A DNA stretch of 64,000 nucleotides from Bradyrhizobium sp. URHD0069 (GCF_000701345.1 NZ_JNIJ01000023.1:50653-114652); one strand, 5' to 3'. Positions 1 through 9,385 are shown, counted from the first letter of the stretch. Numbers and translations: made by a program. Notes: generated from the sequence alone by a model not told the origin.

Positions 1-1032
1 GAACGCGTCGGCCCGGCGCGTCACGATCCAGTCGCGCAGGCAAACCGCAAGCGCCGGCAACGCCGGCCACAGGATCAGCGGATTGCCGAGGAACACGACC
101 GCCGCGATCCGGTCGTCGCCGATCTTGTCGAACAGATACCAGACCGGCCGCACCAGGAACGGCCAGGACGGCCACGCGCTCATATAGGTGTGGCCGGCGA
201 TCGCGGTCGTGGTGTTGTCGCTGAAGATCTTGCGTTGCGCCTCCCAGAGGTCGTTAAACGACAGCCCATAGAGCGGGACGAAACTCGCGAGATAGACGAT
301 CGCCGGAATGAAAACGAAGCAGGCGGCGAAATGATAATATCTGAAATCGGGCCACAGATCGGAGCGATACCAGTCGGCGGCGTCGCCCTTGGCGAACTGC
401 GTACCCCAGCCTTGCATCAGGCGGATCACGGCGACGATGACGATGCAGATCGCCAGCGCAAACAGTCCACTCCATTTGCAGGCAATCGAGAGACCGAAGG
501 CAACACCGGCGAGCGCGAACCAGAGATGCGGCCGCTGTTTGCGGAACCCGTGCATGAAGGCTGCGATCGCGAACAGGCCGAACGCGAGCGCGAAAATATC
601 CAGCATCGCGATCCGCGACTGCACGAAGACCATCTGGTTGAAAAAGGCCAGCAAGGCCGCCGCGACCGCAGGCCCCTGCGCCGCAAACAGCGCGAGGGCA
701 CAGAGATACATCGCAATGATTGCAAGCGACCCGAACAGCACCCCCGGGTAGCGCCAGCCCAGCGGGCCATCTCCGAGGCCGCGGATCGACAGCGCCATCA
801 ACTGCTTTGCCAGCGGCGGATGCATCGGATTGAGCATCGGCGAGGGCATCATCGGCTCGAGCATTTGCCGGGCGGCCGGTACATAATGCACTTCATCGAA
901 ATAGAATTTTTCCGGCGTCGTCACGCCGACCAGAAGTGCGAAATGCGCGGCGAAGAATATGATGACGGCGATAATGACGTTCCGCGCAACTGAATTGTTC
1001 GGAACGGAAGGTGATGCGCGCACGATGTTCAC
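1..1032 (-). CDS. PMT-family (GT39-like) membrane glycosyltransferase, 5' part only
   Basis: This frame is open for 344 codons from a GTG start to the window edge, so the C-terminal part is missing. The N-terminus is a short hydrophilic stretch followed by a membrane segment, then FDEVHY at residues 45-50 and HPPLAK at 71-76, which match the first extracytoplasmic loop of phospholipid-carrier-dependent protein O-mannosyltransferase-like enzymes. Several more hydrophobic spans follow, and a loop with HTYMSAWPSWP lies near residue 275. Such enzymes move a sugar from a polyprenyl-phosphate donor to protein or lipid on the periplasmic side of the inner membrane. The start could be GTG 1032 or GTG 1023; no in-frame ATG exists between the upstream stop and these. 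The acceptor cannot be inferred. Confidence 0.8.
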   Translation of the reverse strand, partial: MNIVRASPSVPNNSVARNVIIAVIIFFAAHFALLVGVTTPEKFYFDEVHYVPAARQMLEPMMPSPMLNPMHPPLAKQLMALSIRGLGDGPLGWRYPGVLFGSLAIIAMYLCALALFAAQGPAVAAALLAFFNQMVFVQSRIAMLDIFALAFGLFAIAAFMHGFRKQRPHLWFALAGVAFGLSIACKWSGLFALAICIVIVAVIRLMQGWGTQFAKGDAADWYRSDLWPDFRYYHFAACFVFIPAIVYLASFVPLYGLSFNDLWEAQRKIFSDNTTTAIAGHTYMSAWPSWPFLVRPVWYLFDKIGDDRIAAVVFLGNPLILWPALPALAVCLRDWIVTRRADAF

Positions 1033-1229
1033 AGATTGGTGGCGTTGCTTTGATTCGAGTGTGGCGAGGGCGTCGTCTCAAGTCCATTGCTTTTAAAATT
1101 TATTGCATTGAACGAATTCCGATTTCACCACCACCAACCGTCGTGCTTGTAAGGCGCCCCTAGTGATAAATTTACAACAGCGCACGCGCGCGATCTGGTA
1201 CGATGACGAGATAGTTTATCGGTATTGAA

Positions 1230-1952
1230 ATGAATTGGCGTCACGGCTTTTTTTCTATCTCTGCGCTTTGCCTTGTTGCAGGCCTCACGGCAAGCCCCGC
1301 TCATGCGGAGGTGCGCATCGGCGAAGCGGCTGTCATCAAGAATGAAGTCGTTCGTGTGAAGGGATCGGCGACCAGCCGGATCAACGTCGGCGACGGCGTG
1401 CTTCGCGACGAAATCGTGCGCACCGGCCTCGACAGCGCAGCGCGGCTGGTGATGGCCGACAGCACCAACCTGTCGCTCGGTCCTAGTGCGACGATCAAAC
1501 TCGACCGCACCGTGTTCAACGACGAGCACACCTACCGCGATATCGCCATCAGGCTGACAACCGGGGCGTTTCGCTTCGTCACCGGGCATTCCGCAAAGGC
1601 CGCCTACAAGATCACCACGTCGCTCGCCACGATCGGCGTGCGCGGCACCACCCTCGACATCTTGTCGCAGCGAGCCAGGACCACCGTGGTGCTGCAGGAT
1701 GGCGCGTCGCGCGTCTGCACCATCAGTGGTCAGTGCACTGAGCTGACACAGCCGGGCGACACCGCCGTCATCACATCGGCAGGCGGCAACGTCACAATGC
1801 AAAAGACCAACAATCCGCCCTGGACCTTCGCCGCGACCTGCACGGCGGCGGCGGGACTTTGCAGTGCCACCCAATATGCGAACGCGACGCCGACAATTAC
1901 GCCTCCGATCGATGACGGCAGCGATCCGACCGGCATGCTGTGCGGGCGCTGA
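1230..1952 (+). CDS. Exported FecR-domain protein
   Basis: The 240-residue product opens with a clear signal peptide ending near residue 26 (AHA before EVRIG). The body is a FecR-type domain of beta strands, including the characteristic TTSLATIGVRGTTLDI-like stretch around residues 130-146. Despite the family name, no sigma factor or TonB receptor lies nearby, so an iron-signalling role is not supported; free-standing exported FecR domains are often found with surface proteins. Cysteines near residues 162-174 and 204-212 could form disulfides. The stop is only 2 nt before the ATG of the barrel protein that follows, so the two are very likely co-translated and act together at the cell envelope. 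Confidence 0.8.
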   Translation: MNWRHGFFSISALCLVAGLTASPAHAEVRIGEAAVIKNEVVRVKGSATSRINVGDGVLRDEIVRTGLDSAARLVMADSTNLSLGPSATIKLDRTVFNDEHTYRDIAIRLTTGAFRFVTGHSAKAAYKITTSLATIGVRGTTLDILSQRARTTVVLQDGASRVCTISGQCTELTQPGDTAVITSAGGNVTMQKTNNPPWTFAATCTAAAGLCSATQYANATPTITPPIDDGSDPTGMLCGR

Positions 1953-1954
1953 GG

Positions 1955-3028
1955 ATGGCAAAGTTGACCCGCGGCTTTGTCGCATCGACCGCGTTCACCG
2001 TGGCAATCTCGCTTGTGTTGATAGGCGTGCCAACCGTTCCGGCATCGGCACAGACGCCGTCACCAACGCCTACGCCCAGCCCCTCACCTTCGCCAAGTCC
2101 CTCACCTTCGCCAAGTCCCTCACCAACGCCGACCGGCGCGGGTTCCAGCGCGGGATCGATTGGCGATCTGGCCAAGCAACGCTTCAACCAGATGATCACC
2201 AACCGGGTGCTAGGCACGGTGCTCCTGGGCGTCAACGAACAGGTCAACTGCAACGATTGCGTCAGCGCATTCGGTTCAGCGGGATCGTTTTCGGCCGGCA
2301 TTCACGGCCGCAAGAACCTGACCTCCAATTTGTCGCTGCTGGCGGGCATCGCCTACACCCAATACAGCGAAGGCGGATACAGCGTCACCAGCGCGCCGAT
2401 CGGAGCGTTCGCGCTGCGCTACGATTTCGCCGATTGGGGATCGTCACGGCCATTCTTCGACATCGGCGCCATCCTGTCGCCGTTCCAGAAGGTACGCTAT
2501 CGCCGCAGCTACATGACGAGCCTCGGCGCGGTGACGCTCGATAGCCAGACCAGCAGCGAGAATTATGGCGTCTATGGCAGGGCAGGCTGGATCAGCCGTC
2601 TTTCGCCGCGCGACGAAGTCGCCGCCTCGGTTGAAGTCTGGCAGCTGTGGCAGCGGGTGAAAGGCTACACGGATCCGTCCGTCGCATTCAACCCGTTCGA
2701 CGCCTCGATTGCGTCAGGCACCGATCAGACCAATCTCGTCAAGGTCGGCGGCCAGTGGACGCATCTGTTCGGCAACAGCGTCGAGGGCAACATCAACGGC
2801 GGATTTGTGCAGTCCTTTGCCACGCACTCCGGCATCGTCGCCACCGTCACCGGCGACGGCACCGTCGTGCCGACGATCGGAAACCAGAGCTGGTTCGAGT
2901 ATGGCGGCCGCCTGGGCTTCCGCATCACCAAGGGCTGGGTCGCCGACCTCTTCGTCAACGGGACCGCGGGCCCGCAGCCGGTCGGCGACACGATCCACGG
3001 CGGCGTCGGATTGCGGGCAACCTACTAG
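1955..3028 (+). CDS. Outer-membrane beta-barrel protein with Ser/Pro/Thr linker
   Basis: The start is ATG 1955, 2 nt after the FecR gene stop; a GTG at 1940 would overlap that gene and is less likely. The 357-residue product has a signal peptide ending near ASA-QT, a low-complexity linker of PSPSPTP repeats (about residues 34-62), and a C-terminal region of alternating polar/hydrophobic strands ending in an aromatic residue (LRATY), as expected for a BAM-inserted outer-membrane barrel resembling autotransporter barrels. No large passenger domain is present, since the linker leads almost directly into the barrel. Function unknown; pairing with a FecR-domain protein suggests an envelope sensor or assembly unit. 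Confidence 0.72.
   Translation: MAKLTRGFVASTAFTVAISLVLIGVPTVPASAQTPSPTPTPSPSPSPSPSPSPSPSPTPTGAGSSAGSIGDLAKQRFNQMITNRVLGTVLLGVNEQVNCNDCVSAFGSAGSFSAGIHGRKNLTSNLSLLAGIAYTQYSEGGYSVTSAPIGAFALRYDFADWGSSRPFFDIGAILSPFQKVRYRRSYMTSLGAVTLDSQTSSENYGVYGRAGWISRLSPRDEVAASVEVWQLWQRVKGYTDPSVAFNPFDASIASGTDQTNLVKVGGQWTHLFGNSVEGNINGGFVQSFATHSGIVATVTGDGTVVPTIGNQSWFEYGGRLGFRITKGWVADLFVNGTAGPQPVGDTIHGGVGLRATY
2081..2124 (+). repeat. 18-bp in-frame tandem repeat in the barrel-protein linker
   Basis: The unit ccctcaccttcgccaagt occurs at 2081-2098 and again exactly at 2099-2116, followed by a partial third copy. It encodes six residues of the Ser/Pro linker, so slippage would change linker length without breaking the frame. 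Confidence 0.8.
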
Positions 3029-3058
3029 AGAGCCTTGTCCGTTTCGATAGGATCGAAG

Positions 3059-3103
3059 CGCGTTTTCTTGATGTGAACCGGTTTCCACTGCGCTTGAAAA
3101 CGC
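3059..3103. repeat. Dispersed Bradyrhizobium-type palindromic repeat
   Basis: The stretch has arms gcgttttc and gaaaacgc around a core resembling gaaccggtttccact. I recognise the same arm-core-arm arrangement from repeats common in Bradyrhizobium genomes. The rest of the 299-bp gap between the barrel gene and the poxB-like gene shows no convincing ORF. Confidence 0.6.
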
Positions 3104-3327
3104 TTTGGTACTTACACACCTGCTCCGCCGGCTCATCCATTCATTTCCGGAAGTGGCAATCGCGATCCGGTTCCTGCAAAAGAGGGCGGATCGTCATCAC
3201 AAGATGTTGCCACGTTGCGCCACCGCGGCGCCGCATTCGATTTCCAGATTATGGCAATCAATGAAGCATTTTGGGGCGGCGGCCCTCCTCGCTCCGATCG
3301 ACCATTGGCACCATCAGGGAGCGGGCA

Positions 3328-5022
3328 ATGTCACACACGGTTGCGGGCCAGCTGGTCGGCGTGCTTGAACAGCTCGGTGTCAAACAAATCTTCGGATTGA
3401 TCGGCGATTCCCTCAATCCGCTGGCGGATGCGGTGCGACGAAGCCAGATCGAATGGATCGGTGTCCGTCACGAAGAAGGCGCGGCCCTGGCCGCTGCCGG
3501 TCAGGCCAAGCTCACCGGGCAACTCGCGGTTTGCGCCGGCACCACCGGCCCCGGCAGCAATCATCTGGTCGCTGGGCTCTATGAAGCGAGCCGCGACCAC
3601 GCGCCCGTGCTGGCGCTGTCCGGCGACATGCCGCGCCAGATGCACGGCACCGACTACATCCAGACCACCGAGCCCGATTTACTGTTTCGCGACGTATCGC
3701 TCTACACCGAAACCATCTCGGCGGCGGCGCAGGCGCCTGGGGTGATTCATCAGGCGATCGCCGCCGCCTATGCCGGCCCCGGCGTCGCGCACCTGACACT
3801 TCCTCAGGACGTGCTCTCGGCAAAGGCCGAGGGCGCCGTGTCGAGCGTAGCCACCCTCAAGCCGCGATCCGAATTCTCCGCCGCGCCAGATGATATCGCC
3901 AAGATAGTTCAACAGATCGACCGCGCCTGTAGCGTCGTGATCATGTGCGGTGCCGGATGTCGCGGCGCCGCCGATCTGCTGCGCGCATTGTCGGACCGGC
4001 TGAGGGCGCCGCTGATCCATTCGTTCCGGGGCAAGGAACTGATGGCTTACAACGACCCGCGATGGATGGGCGGGCTGGGCATGATCGGCACCAAGGCCGT
4101 CTATCACGCCGCGCAGAACTGCGACCTGTTGCTGATGATCGGCACCGACTATCCCTACTCTAATTTCCTGCCGACCAAGGGCGCTGTGATCCAGATCGAT
4201 GAACGGCCGCAGGTGCTCGGGCGACGCGCGCCAACGGCGCTCGGCGTCGCCGGATCGGCGCGCCCGACTTTGAAGTTGCTGCTCGAAGCCGTCTCGACAA
4301 AGACCGATCGCAGGTTCTGGGACGAGGTGACCCATGAGCGCCAGAAATGGGATGAGATGCTGAACAAGCAATCTGACCTTAAGCGAAGCCAGGATCGAAT
4401 CCATCCGCAAGCCGTAGCGCGCGCGGTGAGCGATGCGGCACGGTCCGACGCGGTATTTGTCCTCGATACCGGCTTGAACACGCTGTGGTCCGCGAACTGG
4501 ATTCGTCAAACCGGTTCGCAGCGCATCATCAGCTCGTTCAACAACGCGGCGGTGGGCACGGCGCTCGGCCAGGCCAACGGCGTGCAGGCGCTGGATCGTT
4601 CGCGCCAGGTGATTGTTCTCACCGGCGACGGCGGGTTCAACATGCTGATGGGCGAATTCATGACCGCGGTACACCACAGGCTGCCGCTCAAGATCATCAT
4701 CTATAATAATTCGGCGCTCGGACTGATCACGCTGGAAGCCGAAAGCGTCGGCATCGTGCCGTTCCGCGAAGCCATCGAATTTCCAAACCCTAACTTCGCG
4801 GCATTGGCCCGCGCCTGCGGCGGTCACGGGTTCACGGCGCGACAGCCGGATGAATTGAAGATGGCGCTGAGCGAAGCCTTTGCGGTCGACGGTCCGGCCA
4901 TTGTCGACGCGGTGGTTGTTGCGGACGAGATGCCGAACATGCCGCATGTCGAGCTTGAGCAGATCGGGCATTACGCCGTGGCCAAGATCAAGGAAGCCGT
5001 TCTCGCCGTCACCGGCGGCTAA
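3328..5022 (+). CDS. poxB: Thiamine-diphosphate-dependent pyruvate oxidase/dehydrogenase (PoxB-like)
   Basis: The start is ATG 3328, with a GGGAG-type ribosome site upstream; the longer frame from 3271 lacks support. The 564-residue length and three-domain order fit the ThDP enzyme family: an N-terminal pyrimidine domain with the activating Glu pair at residues 49-50 (VRHEEGAAL), a central domain, and a C-terminal PP domain with GDGGFN at about 433 and the metal-binding YNNSALG. The pattern GDSLNPL near the start is typical of PoxB/SpxB-like oxidases. PoxB oxidises pyruvate to acetate and CO2 and passes electrons to quinone at the membrane; whether this enzyme uses quinone or oxygen cannot be told. 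Acetolactate synthase-like or other ThDP lyase activity remains possible. Confidence 0.8.
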   Translation: MSHTVAGQLVGVLEQLGVKQIFGLIGDSLNPLADAVRRSQIEWIGVRHEEGAALAAAGQAKLTGQLAVCAGTTGPGSNHLVAGLYEASRDHAPVLALSGDMPRQMHGTDYIQTTEPDLLFRDVSLYTETISAAAQAPGVIHQAIAAAYAGPGVAHLTLPQDVLSAKAEGAVSSVATLKPRSEFSAAPDDIAKIVQQIDRACSVVIMCGAGCRGAADLLRALSDRLRAPLIHSFRGKELMAYNDPRWMGGLGMIGTKAVYHAAQNCDLLLMIGTDYPYSNFLPTKGAVIQIDERPQVLGRRAPTALGVAGSARPTLKLLLEAVSTKTDRRFWDEVTHERQKWDEMLNKQSDLKRSQDRIHPQAVARAVSDAARSDAVFVLDTGLNTLWSANWIRQTGSQRIISSFNNAAVGTALGQANGVQALDRSRQVIVLTGDGGFNMLMGEFMTAVHHRLPLKIIIYNNSALGLITLEAESVGIVPFREAIEFPNPNFAALARACGGHGFTARQPDELKMALSEAFAVDGPAIVDAVVVADEMPNMPHVELEQIGHYAVAKIKEAVLAVTGG

Positions 5023-5060
5023 CGGCGTCCCGTCTTGCCCGCTTCAGCCGAATTTCCGGA

Positions 5061-5549
5061 TCACGCGGCCGACTTGCCCTCATAGGCCCGCTTCAGCCCG
5101 GCGATGTCGAGCTTGACCATCTGCAGCATCGCCTGCATCGCCCGTTGCGCGCCGGCGGTGTCGGGACCGCCCAGATATTGCACAAGCGCGGTCGGCACGA
5201 TCTGCCAGGACAGGCCGTAGCGATCCTTCAGCCAGCCGCATTGCTCGACCTGCCCGCCATTGGAGGACAGCGCATCCCACAGGCGATCGACCTCGGCCTG
5301 GTCGGCGCAGTCGATCTTGAAGGAAACGGCGTGGGTGAAATCGAAGGGCTTGCCGCCGTTCAGCGCCATGAAGCGCTGGCCGGCCAGCGTGAACTCCACC
5401 ACCAGCACCGAGCCGGCTTTTCCCGCAGGGGTATCGACGGTGTTCTTCTGGATTTTTTCGATTCTGGAATCGGGCAGCAACGAGACATAGAATTTCGCGG
5501 CCTCCTCGGCCTCGCCGTCGAACCACAGGCATGGTGAAACCTTGGACAT
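5061..5549 (-). CDS. PhnB-like VOC-superfamily protein
   Basis: This 162-residue protein starts with SKVSPCLWFDGEAEEAAKFY, the typical opening of PhnB/3-demethylubiquinone-methyltransferase-like VOC domains. The paired beta-alpha-beta-beta-beta modules form a metal site in relatives, but the true substrates of this subgroup are mostly unknown. The ATG has a strong AAGGAG site. It is convergent with the poxB-like gene and 24 nt downstream of a second VOC gene on the same strand, so the two are probably one transcript. Confidence 0.8.
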   Translation of the reverse strand: MSKVSPCLWFDGEAEEAAKFYVSLLPDSRIEKIQKNTVDTPAGKAGSVLVVEFTLAGQRFMALNGGKPFDFTHAVSFKIDCADQAEVDRLWDALSSNGGQVEQCGWLKDRYGLSWQIVPTALVQYLGGPDTAGAQRAMQAMLQMVKLDIAGLKRAYEGKSAA

Positions 5550-5573
5550 CGTGAGCTCCTTTGCGGGGTGATA

Positions 5574-6005
5574 TCAGGCGTCGGTTGTGGCGGACTGCGC
5601 CGCCGTCGCGGCGGCAACATCCATCCACATCACTTCCCAGATGTGGCCGTCGGGATCCTCGAAGCTGCGGCCATACATAAAGCCGTAATCCTGCTTCGGG
5701 CATGGATCGACGCCCCCGCCCGCCGCCTGCGCCTTGCCGACCATGTCATCGACGGCATCGCGGCTGTCGGCGGAGATGCAGATCAACACCTCGCTCGAAG
5801 TTTTGGCATCGGCGATTTTCTTCGGCGTGAACTGGCGGAACTTGTCGTGGGTGAGCAGCATGGCGTAAATAGTTTCGGAAAACACCATGCAGGAGCCGGT
5901 CCCGTCGGAGAATTGCTCGTTCTTGTCAGCGCCGACGGCCTGATAGAAGGCGGTGGCGCGGGCGAGATCGCTGACCGGCAGGTTGACGAAGATCATTTTA
6001 GCCAT
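5574..6005 (-). CDS. VOC-family (glyoxalase/bleomycin-resistance-like) protein
   Basis: The 143-residue product has the VOC opening MIFVNLPVSDLARATAFYQAVG and the C-terminal signature SFEDPDGHIWEVMWMD, whose Glu is the usual metal ligand. An AGGAG site precedes the ATG. It is the first gene of a two-gene VOC unit with the PhnB-like gene downstream. Relatives include stress-induced lactoylglutathione lyase-like proteins, but the substrate is not predictable. Confidence 0.82.
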   Translation of the reverse strand: MAKMIFVNLPVSDLARATAFYQAVGADKNEQFSDGTGSCMVFSETIYAMLLTHDKFRQFTPKKIADAKTSSEVLICISADSRDAVDDMVGKAQAAGGGVDPCPKQDYGFMYGRSFEDPDGHIWEVMWMDVAAATAAQSATTDA

Positions 6006-6266
6006 AGCGCGGGCTCCTTTCGCGGGGTTCCATCCAAGAACGAACGGGCGGCCGGTGATCCGACACCTGATTTGAAATTTTTCAAAGAGGGAGCGGCGTC
6101 GTCGCCGGGTCTCGGAGGATGAGACCGTGAGGATGAGAATATGTTCTGCTCATGGTCGAGACGGCGCACCGGACAGCGCGAGAACGCTGCCGGGAGAGCG
6201 CCTCCTCACCATCATGGAGTTAGTCACATGCAGCCGACACGATTCACGTCGCAATCGGCGGCTGTA

Positions 6267-6372
6267 GCCATTCCGGGGCGCTCGTGAAACGAGCGAGCCC
6301 GAATCCATAACCACGATCGGGAGTATGGATTGCGGGCTTGCGCCAAGCGGCGCATCCGCGATGTGCAACCGC
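6267..6372. repeat. Dispersed palindromic repeat in a 389-bp gene-free gap
   Basis: The sequence contains cattccggggcg, a hairpin cgctcgt/acgagcg, then gcccgaatccata and tatggattgcgggctt. This resembles the multi-copy extragenic repeat with ccggaatcc/ggattccgg arms that I know from Bradyrhizobium and Rhodopseudomonas. No ORF in 6006-6394 looks real. Confidence 0.65.
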
Positions 6373-6394
6373 ACATCGGCGAATGACGACGTCT

Positions 6395-6916
6395 CTACTT
6401 TGCCTCCGCCGGATCGCGGTGCACGGGATCGATCCACAGCACCGTCTCCGGCTTTTCCACCGGCTCGATGTCGAGATTGATCGCCACCGCCTGACCGTCA
6501 CTGCGCACCAACACGCATTCCAGCACCTGATCGGGGCTGGCATTGATCTCCTGATGCGGCACGTAAGGCGGGATGAAAATGAAATCGCCGGGGCTGGCCT
6601 CGGCCGTGAATTGCAGCTTCTCGCCCCAACGCATCCGCGCCTTGCCTTTGACGACGTAGATGATGCTCTCGAGGTGACCGTGATGATGCGCGCCGGTCTT
6701 GGCGTCTGGCTTGATGGTTACGGTGCCTGCCCACAGTTTCTGCGCGCCGGCGCGCGCGAAATTGATCGCGGCCTTGCGGTCCATGCCGGGGGTCGAGGGG
6801 ACGTTGGGATCGAGCTGGTCGCCGGGTATCACCCGCACGCCATCGTGCTTCCAGCGCTCCGCGTCGTCATGGCCATGGGAGTGATCGGAATGGGCGTGAT
6901 CGTGGGAGCTTGCCAT
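6395..6916 (-). CDS. Cupin protein with His-rich N-terminus
   Basis: The start is ATG 6916 with a GGAAGG site; the frame runs further upstream but that part is unlike a protein. Residues 2-18 are rich in His and Asp (HDHAHSDHSHGHDD), a probable metal-binding tail. The cupin fold follows with motif 1 GAHHHGHLESIIYVVKG and motif 2 GDFIFIPPYVPHQEI. The 173-residue single-domain layout fits cupins of unknown substrate in this order. The His tail could load or buffer Zn, Ni or Co for the cupin metal site, which is an inference. Confidence 0.78.
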   Translation of the reverse strand: MASSHDHAHSDHSHGHDDAERWKHDGVRVIPGDQLDPNVPSTPGMDRKAAINFARAGAQKLWAGTVTIKPDAKTGAHHHGHLESIIYVVKGKARMRWGEKLQFTAEASPGDFIFIPPYVPHQEINASPDQVLECVLVRSDGQAVAINLDIEPVEKPETVLWIDPVHRDPAEAK

Positions 6917-7155
6917 CGTGTTGCCTTCCAAAAAACCTTGGCTGCGAAGGATACAGAAAACCGCGATCACAGGCCAGACAAGATGAGAACTTTGGCTCCG
7001 GGCCGGTCGTTCTAACCTCTCCTCGCGTGCGGAGAGAGGTCGGATGGCATGCAATGCAATCCCGGTGAGGGGGTTTCAATTGCCATCAGCGCTCGCGGAT
7101 AGGGCCCTCTCCCGCCAGCGGGACGAGGGAACGTGGGCGTTCGCGCAAACGCCGT

Positions 7156-7614
7156 CTACTTCACAGCAAGCACTTCGACGTCGAACATCAGCGTCGCGTT
7201 CGGAGGGATCACACCGCCGGCGCCGCGGGCGCCGTAGCCCAGCGCGGGCGGAATGATCAGGGTGCGCTTGCCGCCGACTTTCATGGTGGCGACGCCTTCG
7301 TCCCAGCCGCCGATCACCCTGCGCTGTCCGATCGGGAATTCGAACGGCTCGTTGCGGTCGACCGAACTGTCGAACTTCTTGCCTTTCTTGCCGTCCTCAT
7401 ACAGCCAGCCGGTGTAGTGCATCACGCAGATCTGACCGGGCTTCGGGCTAGCGCCTGACCCAACCGTATTGTCGATAATCTGCAAGCCTGAAGATGTGGT
7501 CATGATTTTTCCTGCGGTCTGAGCCGATGCGCCGGATGACGCAGCGAAAGCAAAGGCGCCGGCCATGGCAATAGCAACGGCGACGGAGAGACTTCGAAAA
7601 CGGAAACGTCGCAT
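7156..7614 (-). CDS. Exported FKBP-type peptidyl-prolyl cis-trans isomerase
   Basis: The 152-residue product carries a signal peptide to about residue 32 (ASA-QT), then a single FKBP domain: MHYTGWLYEDGKKGKKFDSS, FEFPIGQRRVIGGWDEGV, GYGARGAGGVIPPNATLMFDVEVL. These contain the residues that line the proline pocket (Tyr, Asp, Phe, Trp, Ile-Pro-Pro). It should catalyse prolyl isomerisation of exported proteins in the periplasm. No dimerisation domain is present, unlike FkpA. AAGGAAG precedes the ATG. Confidence 0.88.
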   Translation of the reverse strand: MRRFRFRSLSVAVAIAMAGAFAFAASSGASAQTAGKIMTTSSGLQIIDNTVGSGASPKPGQICVMHYTGWLYEDGKKGKKFDSSVDRNEPFEFPIGQRRVIGGWDEGVATMKVGGKRTLIIPPALGYGARGAGGVIPPNATLMFDVEVLAVK

Positions 7615-7659
7615 CTTGTCAGCTTCCTTCCAAACAGAGGGAGACGTCGCACGCGCAGC

Positions 7660-9246
7660 TCAATAGCCGAGCGCGCAGCCGTCCTTGCGCGGGTCGGAGC
7701 CGCCGGTGAGCGTGCCCTTGTCCCAGTCGATCCAGATCGCCTGAGCGCCGCCGAGCGGCGCGCCGACGCTCGTGGTCTGATGCCCGAGCTTCTTGAGGCC
7801 CTCGACGATATCGGCGGGCACACCATCCTCGAGCTGATAGATGCCTTCGTAATGCAGGCCCCGCGGCATATCGATCGCCTCCTGCACGTCGCAGCCGTAG
7901 TCGAGCATGTTGGTCAGCACATGCGTCTGCCCGACCGGCTGATACTGCCCGCCCATCACGCCGAATGGCATCACCGCCCTTCCAGCCTTGGTGACAAGTG
8001 ACGGAATGATGGTGTGCAGCGGCCGCTTGCCCGGCGCGATGCAGTTGGGATGGCCGGGCTGAATCCGGAAACCGCCGGCGCGGTTCTGCAGCAGAATGCC
8101 GGTCTTGTTGGAGACGATCGCGGAACCGAAGGAATGCGCGATCGAATTGATGAACGAACAGACGTTTCGGTCCTTGTCGACGACGGTGATGTAGATCGTC
8201 GAGGGATTCATCGGCGGCGCTACGTTCGGCAGATCGAGCAGCCGGTCCATCTTGATCTTGCCGCCGTGCTCCTCAGCAAACTCCTTCGCCAAAATCCTGA
8301 CCACGTCGACGTCGACATGGGCAGGATCGCCGATGTACTGCTCGCGCATCATGTAGGCGATCCGCGCCGCTTCGGCTTCGAGATGAAACCGCTCAACGCT
8401 TAGCGGCGGGAATTTCGTGAGATCGAAGCGCGAGAGGATGTTCAGCATCACCAGCATGGTGATGCCCGGGCCGTTCGGGGGGCACTGCCAGACGTCGTGG
8501 CCCTTATAAACCGTGCCGATCGGCACCGTCGTCTCGGTAGTGTGCGCGGCGAAGTCCTCGAGCGTATGCAGGCCGCCGATTCCGCGCAACGTCTCGACCA
8601 TGTCCTCGGCAATCGCGCCCTTGTAGAACGCGTCGCGGCCGTGCCTGGCGATGGCCCGCAGCGTCTGTCCGAGTTCGGGTTGCCTGATCACGTCGCCGGC
8701 CACGGCCGGCTTGCCGTGCGGCAGCAGATAGCGCTCGGTGTTGGTGCCTTTTTTCAGCTTTTCGAACTGGTTCTTCCAGTCGAATGCGATACGCGGCGCA
8801 ACGACATAGCCCTCTTCGGCGGCCTTGATCGCGGGTTGCAGCAAGGTATCGAACCCAAGCTTGCCATGGTCGCGCAGGATGATCGCCCAGGCATCGACGG
8901 CGCCGGGAATGCTGACGGCGTGCGCCGAGGTCAGCGGAATCGCTTTGATGTCGCGCTCGAGATACCACGAGGCTTCGGCGGCCTTCGGCGCGCGGCCAGA
9001 GCCGTTATAGGCGACGATCTTGCCCTCGCCCCTCGGCTGAAGCAGCGCGAAACAATCGCCGCCGATCCCGGTCGATTGCGGCTCGATCACACCCAACAGC
9101 GCACACGCCGCCACGGCGGCGTCGGCGGCGGTCCCGCCGGAACGCAGGACCTCGATCGCCGTCAGCGCCGCGAGCGGATGCGACGTCGCCACCATCGCGT
9201 TCTGGGCGTGAACCGTCGATCGGCCGGCGAGATGGAAATTCCTCAT
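7660..9246 (-). CDS. ggt: Gamma-glutamyltransferase family protein
   Basis: The 528-residue length matches the family. It begins with the large-subunit signature (VATSHPLAALTAIEVLRSGG, then STGIGGDCFALL). The autocleavage/nucleophile threonine expected at the start of the small subunit is in PSTIYITVVDKD, and the glycine-rich GGAQAIWID and DPRKDGCA C-terminal motifs are present. Members hydrolyse or transfer gamma-glutamyl groups from glutathione, or act on related acyl substrates. No signal peptide is visible, so this copy seems cytoplasmic, which together with the atypical sequence around the nucleophile makes a non-glutathione substrate possible. Confidence 0.83.
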   Translation of the reverse strand: MRNFHLAGRSTVHAQNAMVATSHPLAALTAIEVLRSGGTAADAAVAACALLGVIEPQSTGIGGDCFALLQPRGEGKIVAYNGSGRAPKAAEASWYLERDIKAIPLTSAHAVSIPGAVDAWAIILRDHGKLGFDTLLQPAIKAAEEGYVVAPRIAFDWKNQFEKLKKGTNTERYLLPHGKPAVAGDVIRQPELGQTLRAIARHGRDAFYKGAIAEDMVETLRGIGGLHTLEDFAAHTTETTVPIGTVYKGHDVWQCPPNGPGITMLVMLNILSRFDLTKFPPLSVERFHLEAEAARIAYMMREQYIGDPAHVDVDVVRILAKEFAEEHGGKIKMDRLLDLPNVAPPMNPSTIYITVVDKDRNVCSFINSIAHSFGSAIVSNKTGILLQNRAGGFRIQPGHPNCIAPGKRPLHTIIPSLVTKAGRAVMPFGVMGGQYQPVGQTHVLTNMLDYGCDVQEAIDMPRGLHYEGIYQLEDGVPADIVEGLKKLGHQTTSVGAPLGGAQAIWIDWDKGTLTGGSDPRKDGCALGY

Positions 9247-9385
9247 ACCAAGTTGCTTTCTTTATCGTGCTTTTCTGGATCGTGTTTTTCTGGATTCCGC
9301 CGGTATCCGGCGCGGGTTTGCCTAGGGGGTTACTTGGCACATTCATCCGGGGCTGGGCAATGGTTTGGGGCGCAACCCTCCTAGC

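Noticed and set aside
3679..4971. 430-codon minus-strand frame
   Set aside because: It is the antisense shadow of the poxB-like gene and has no domain-like sequence.
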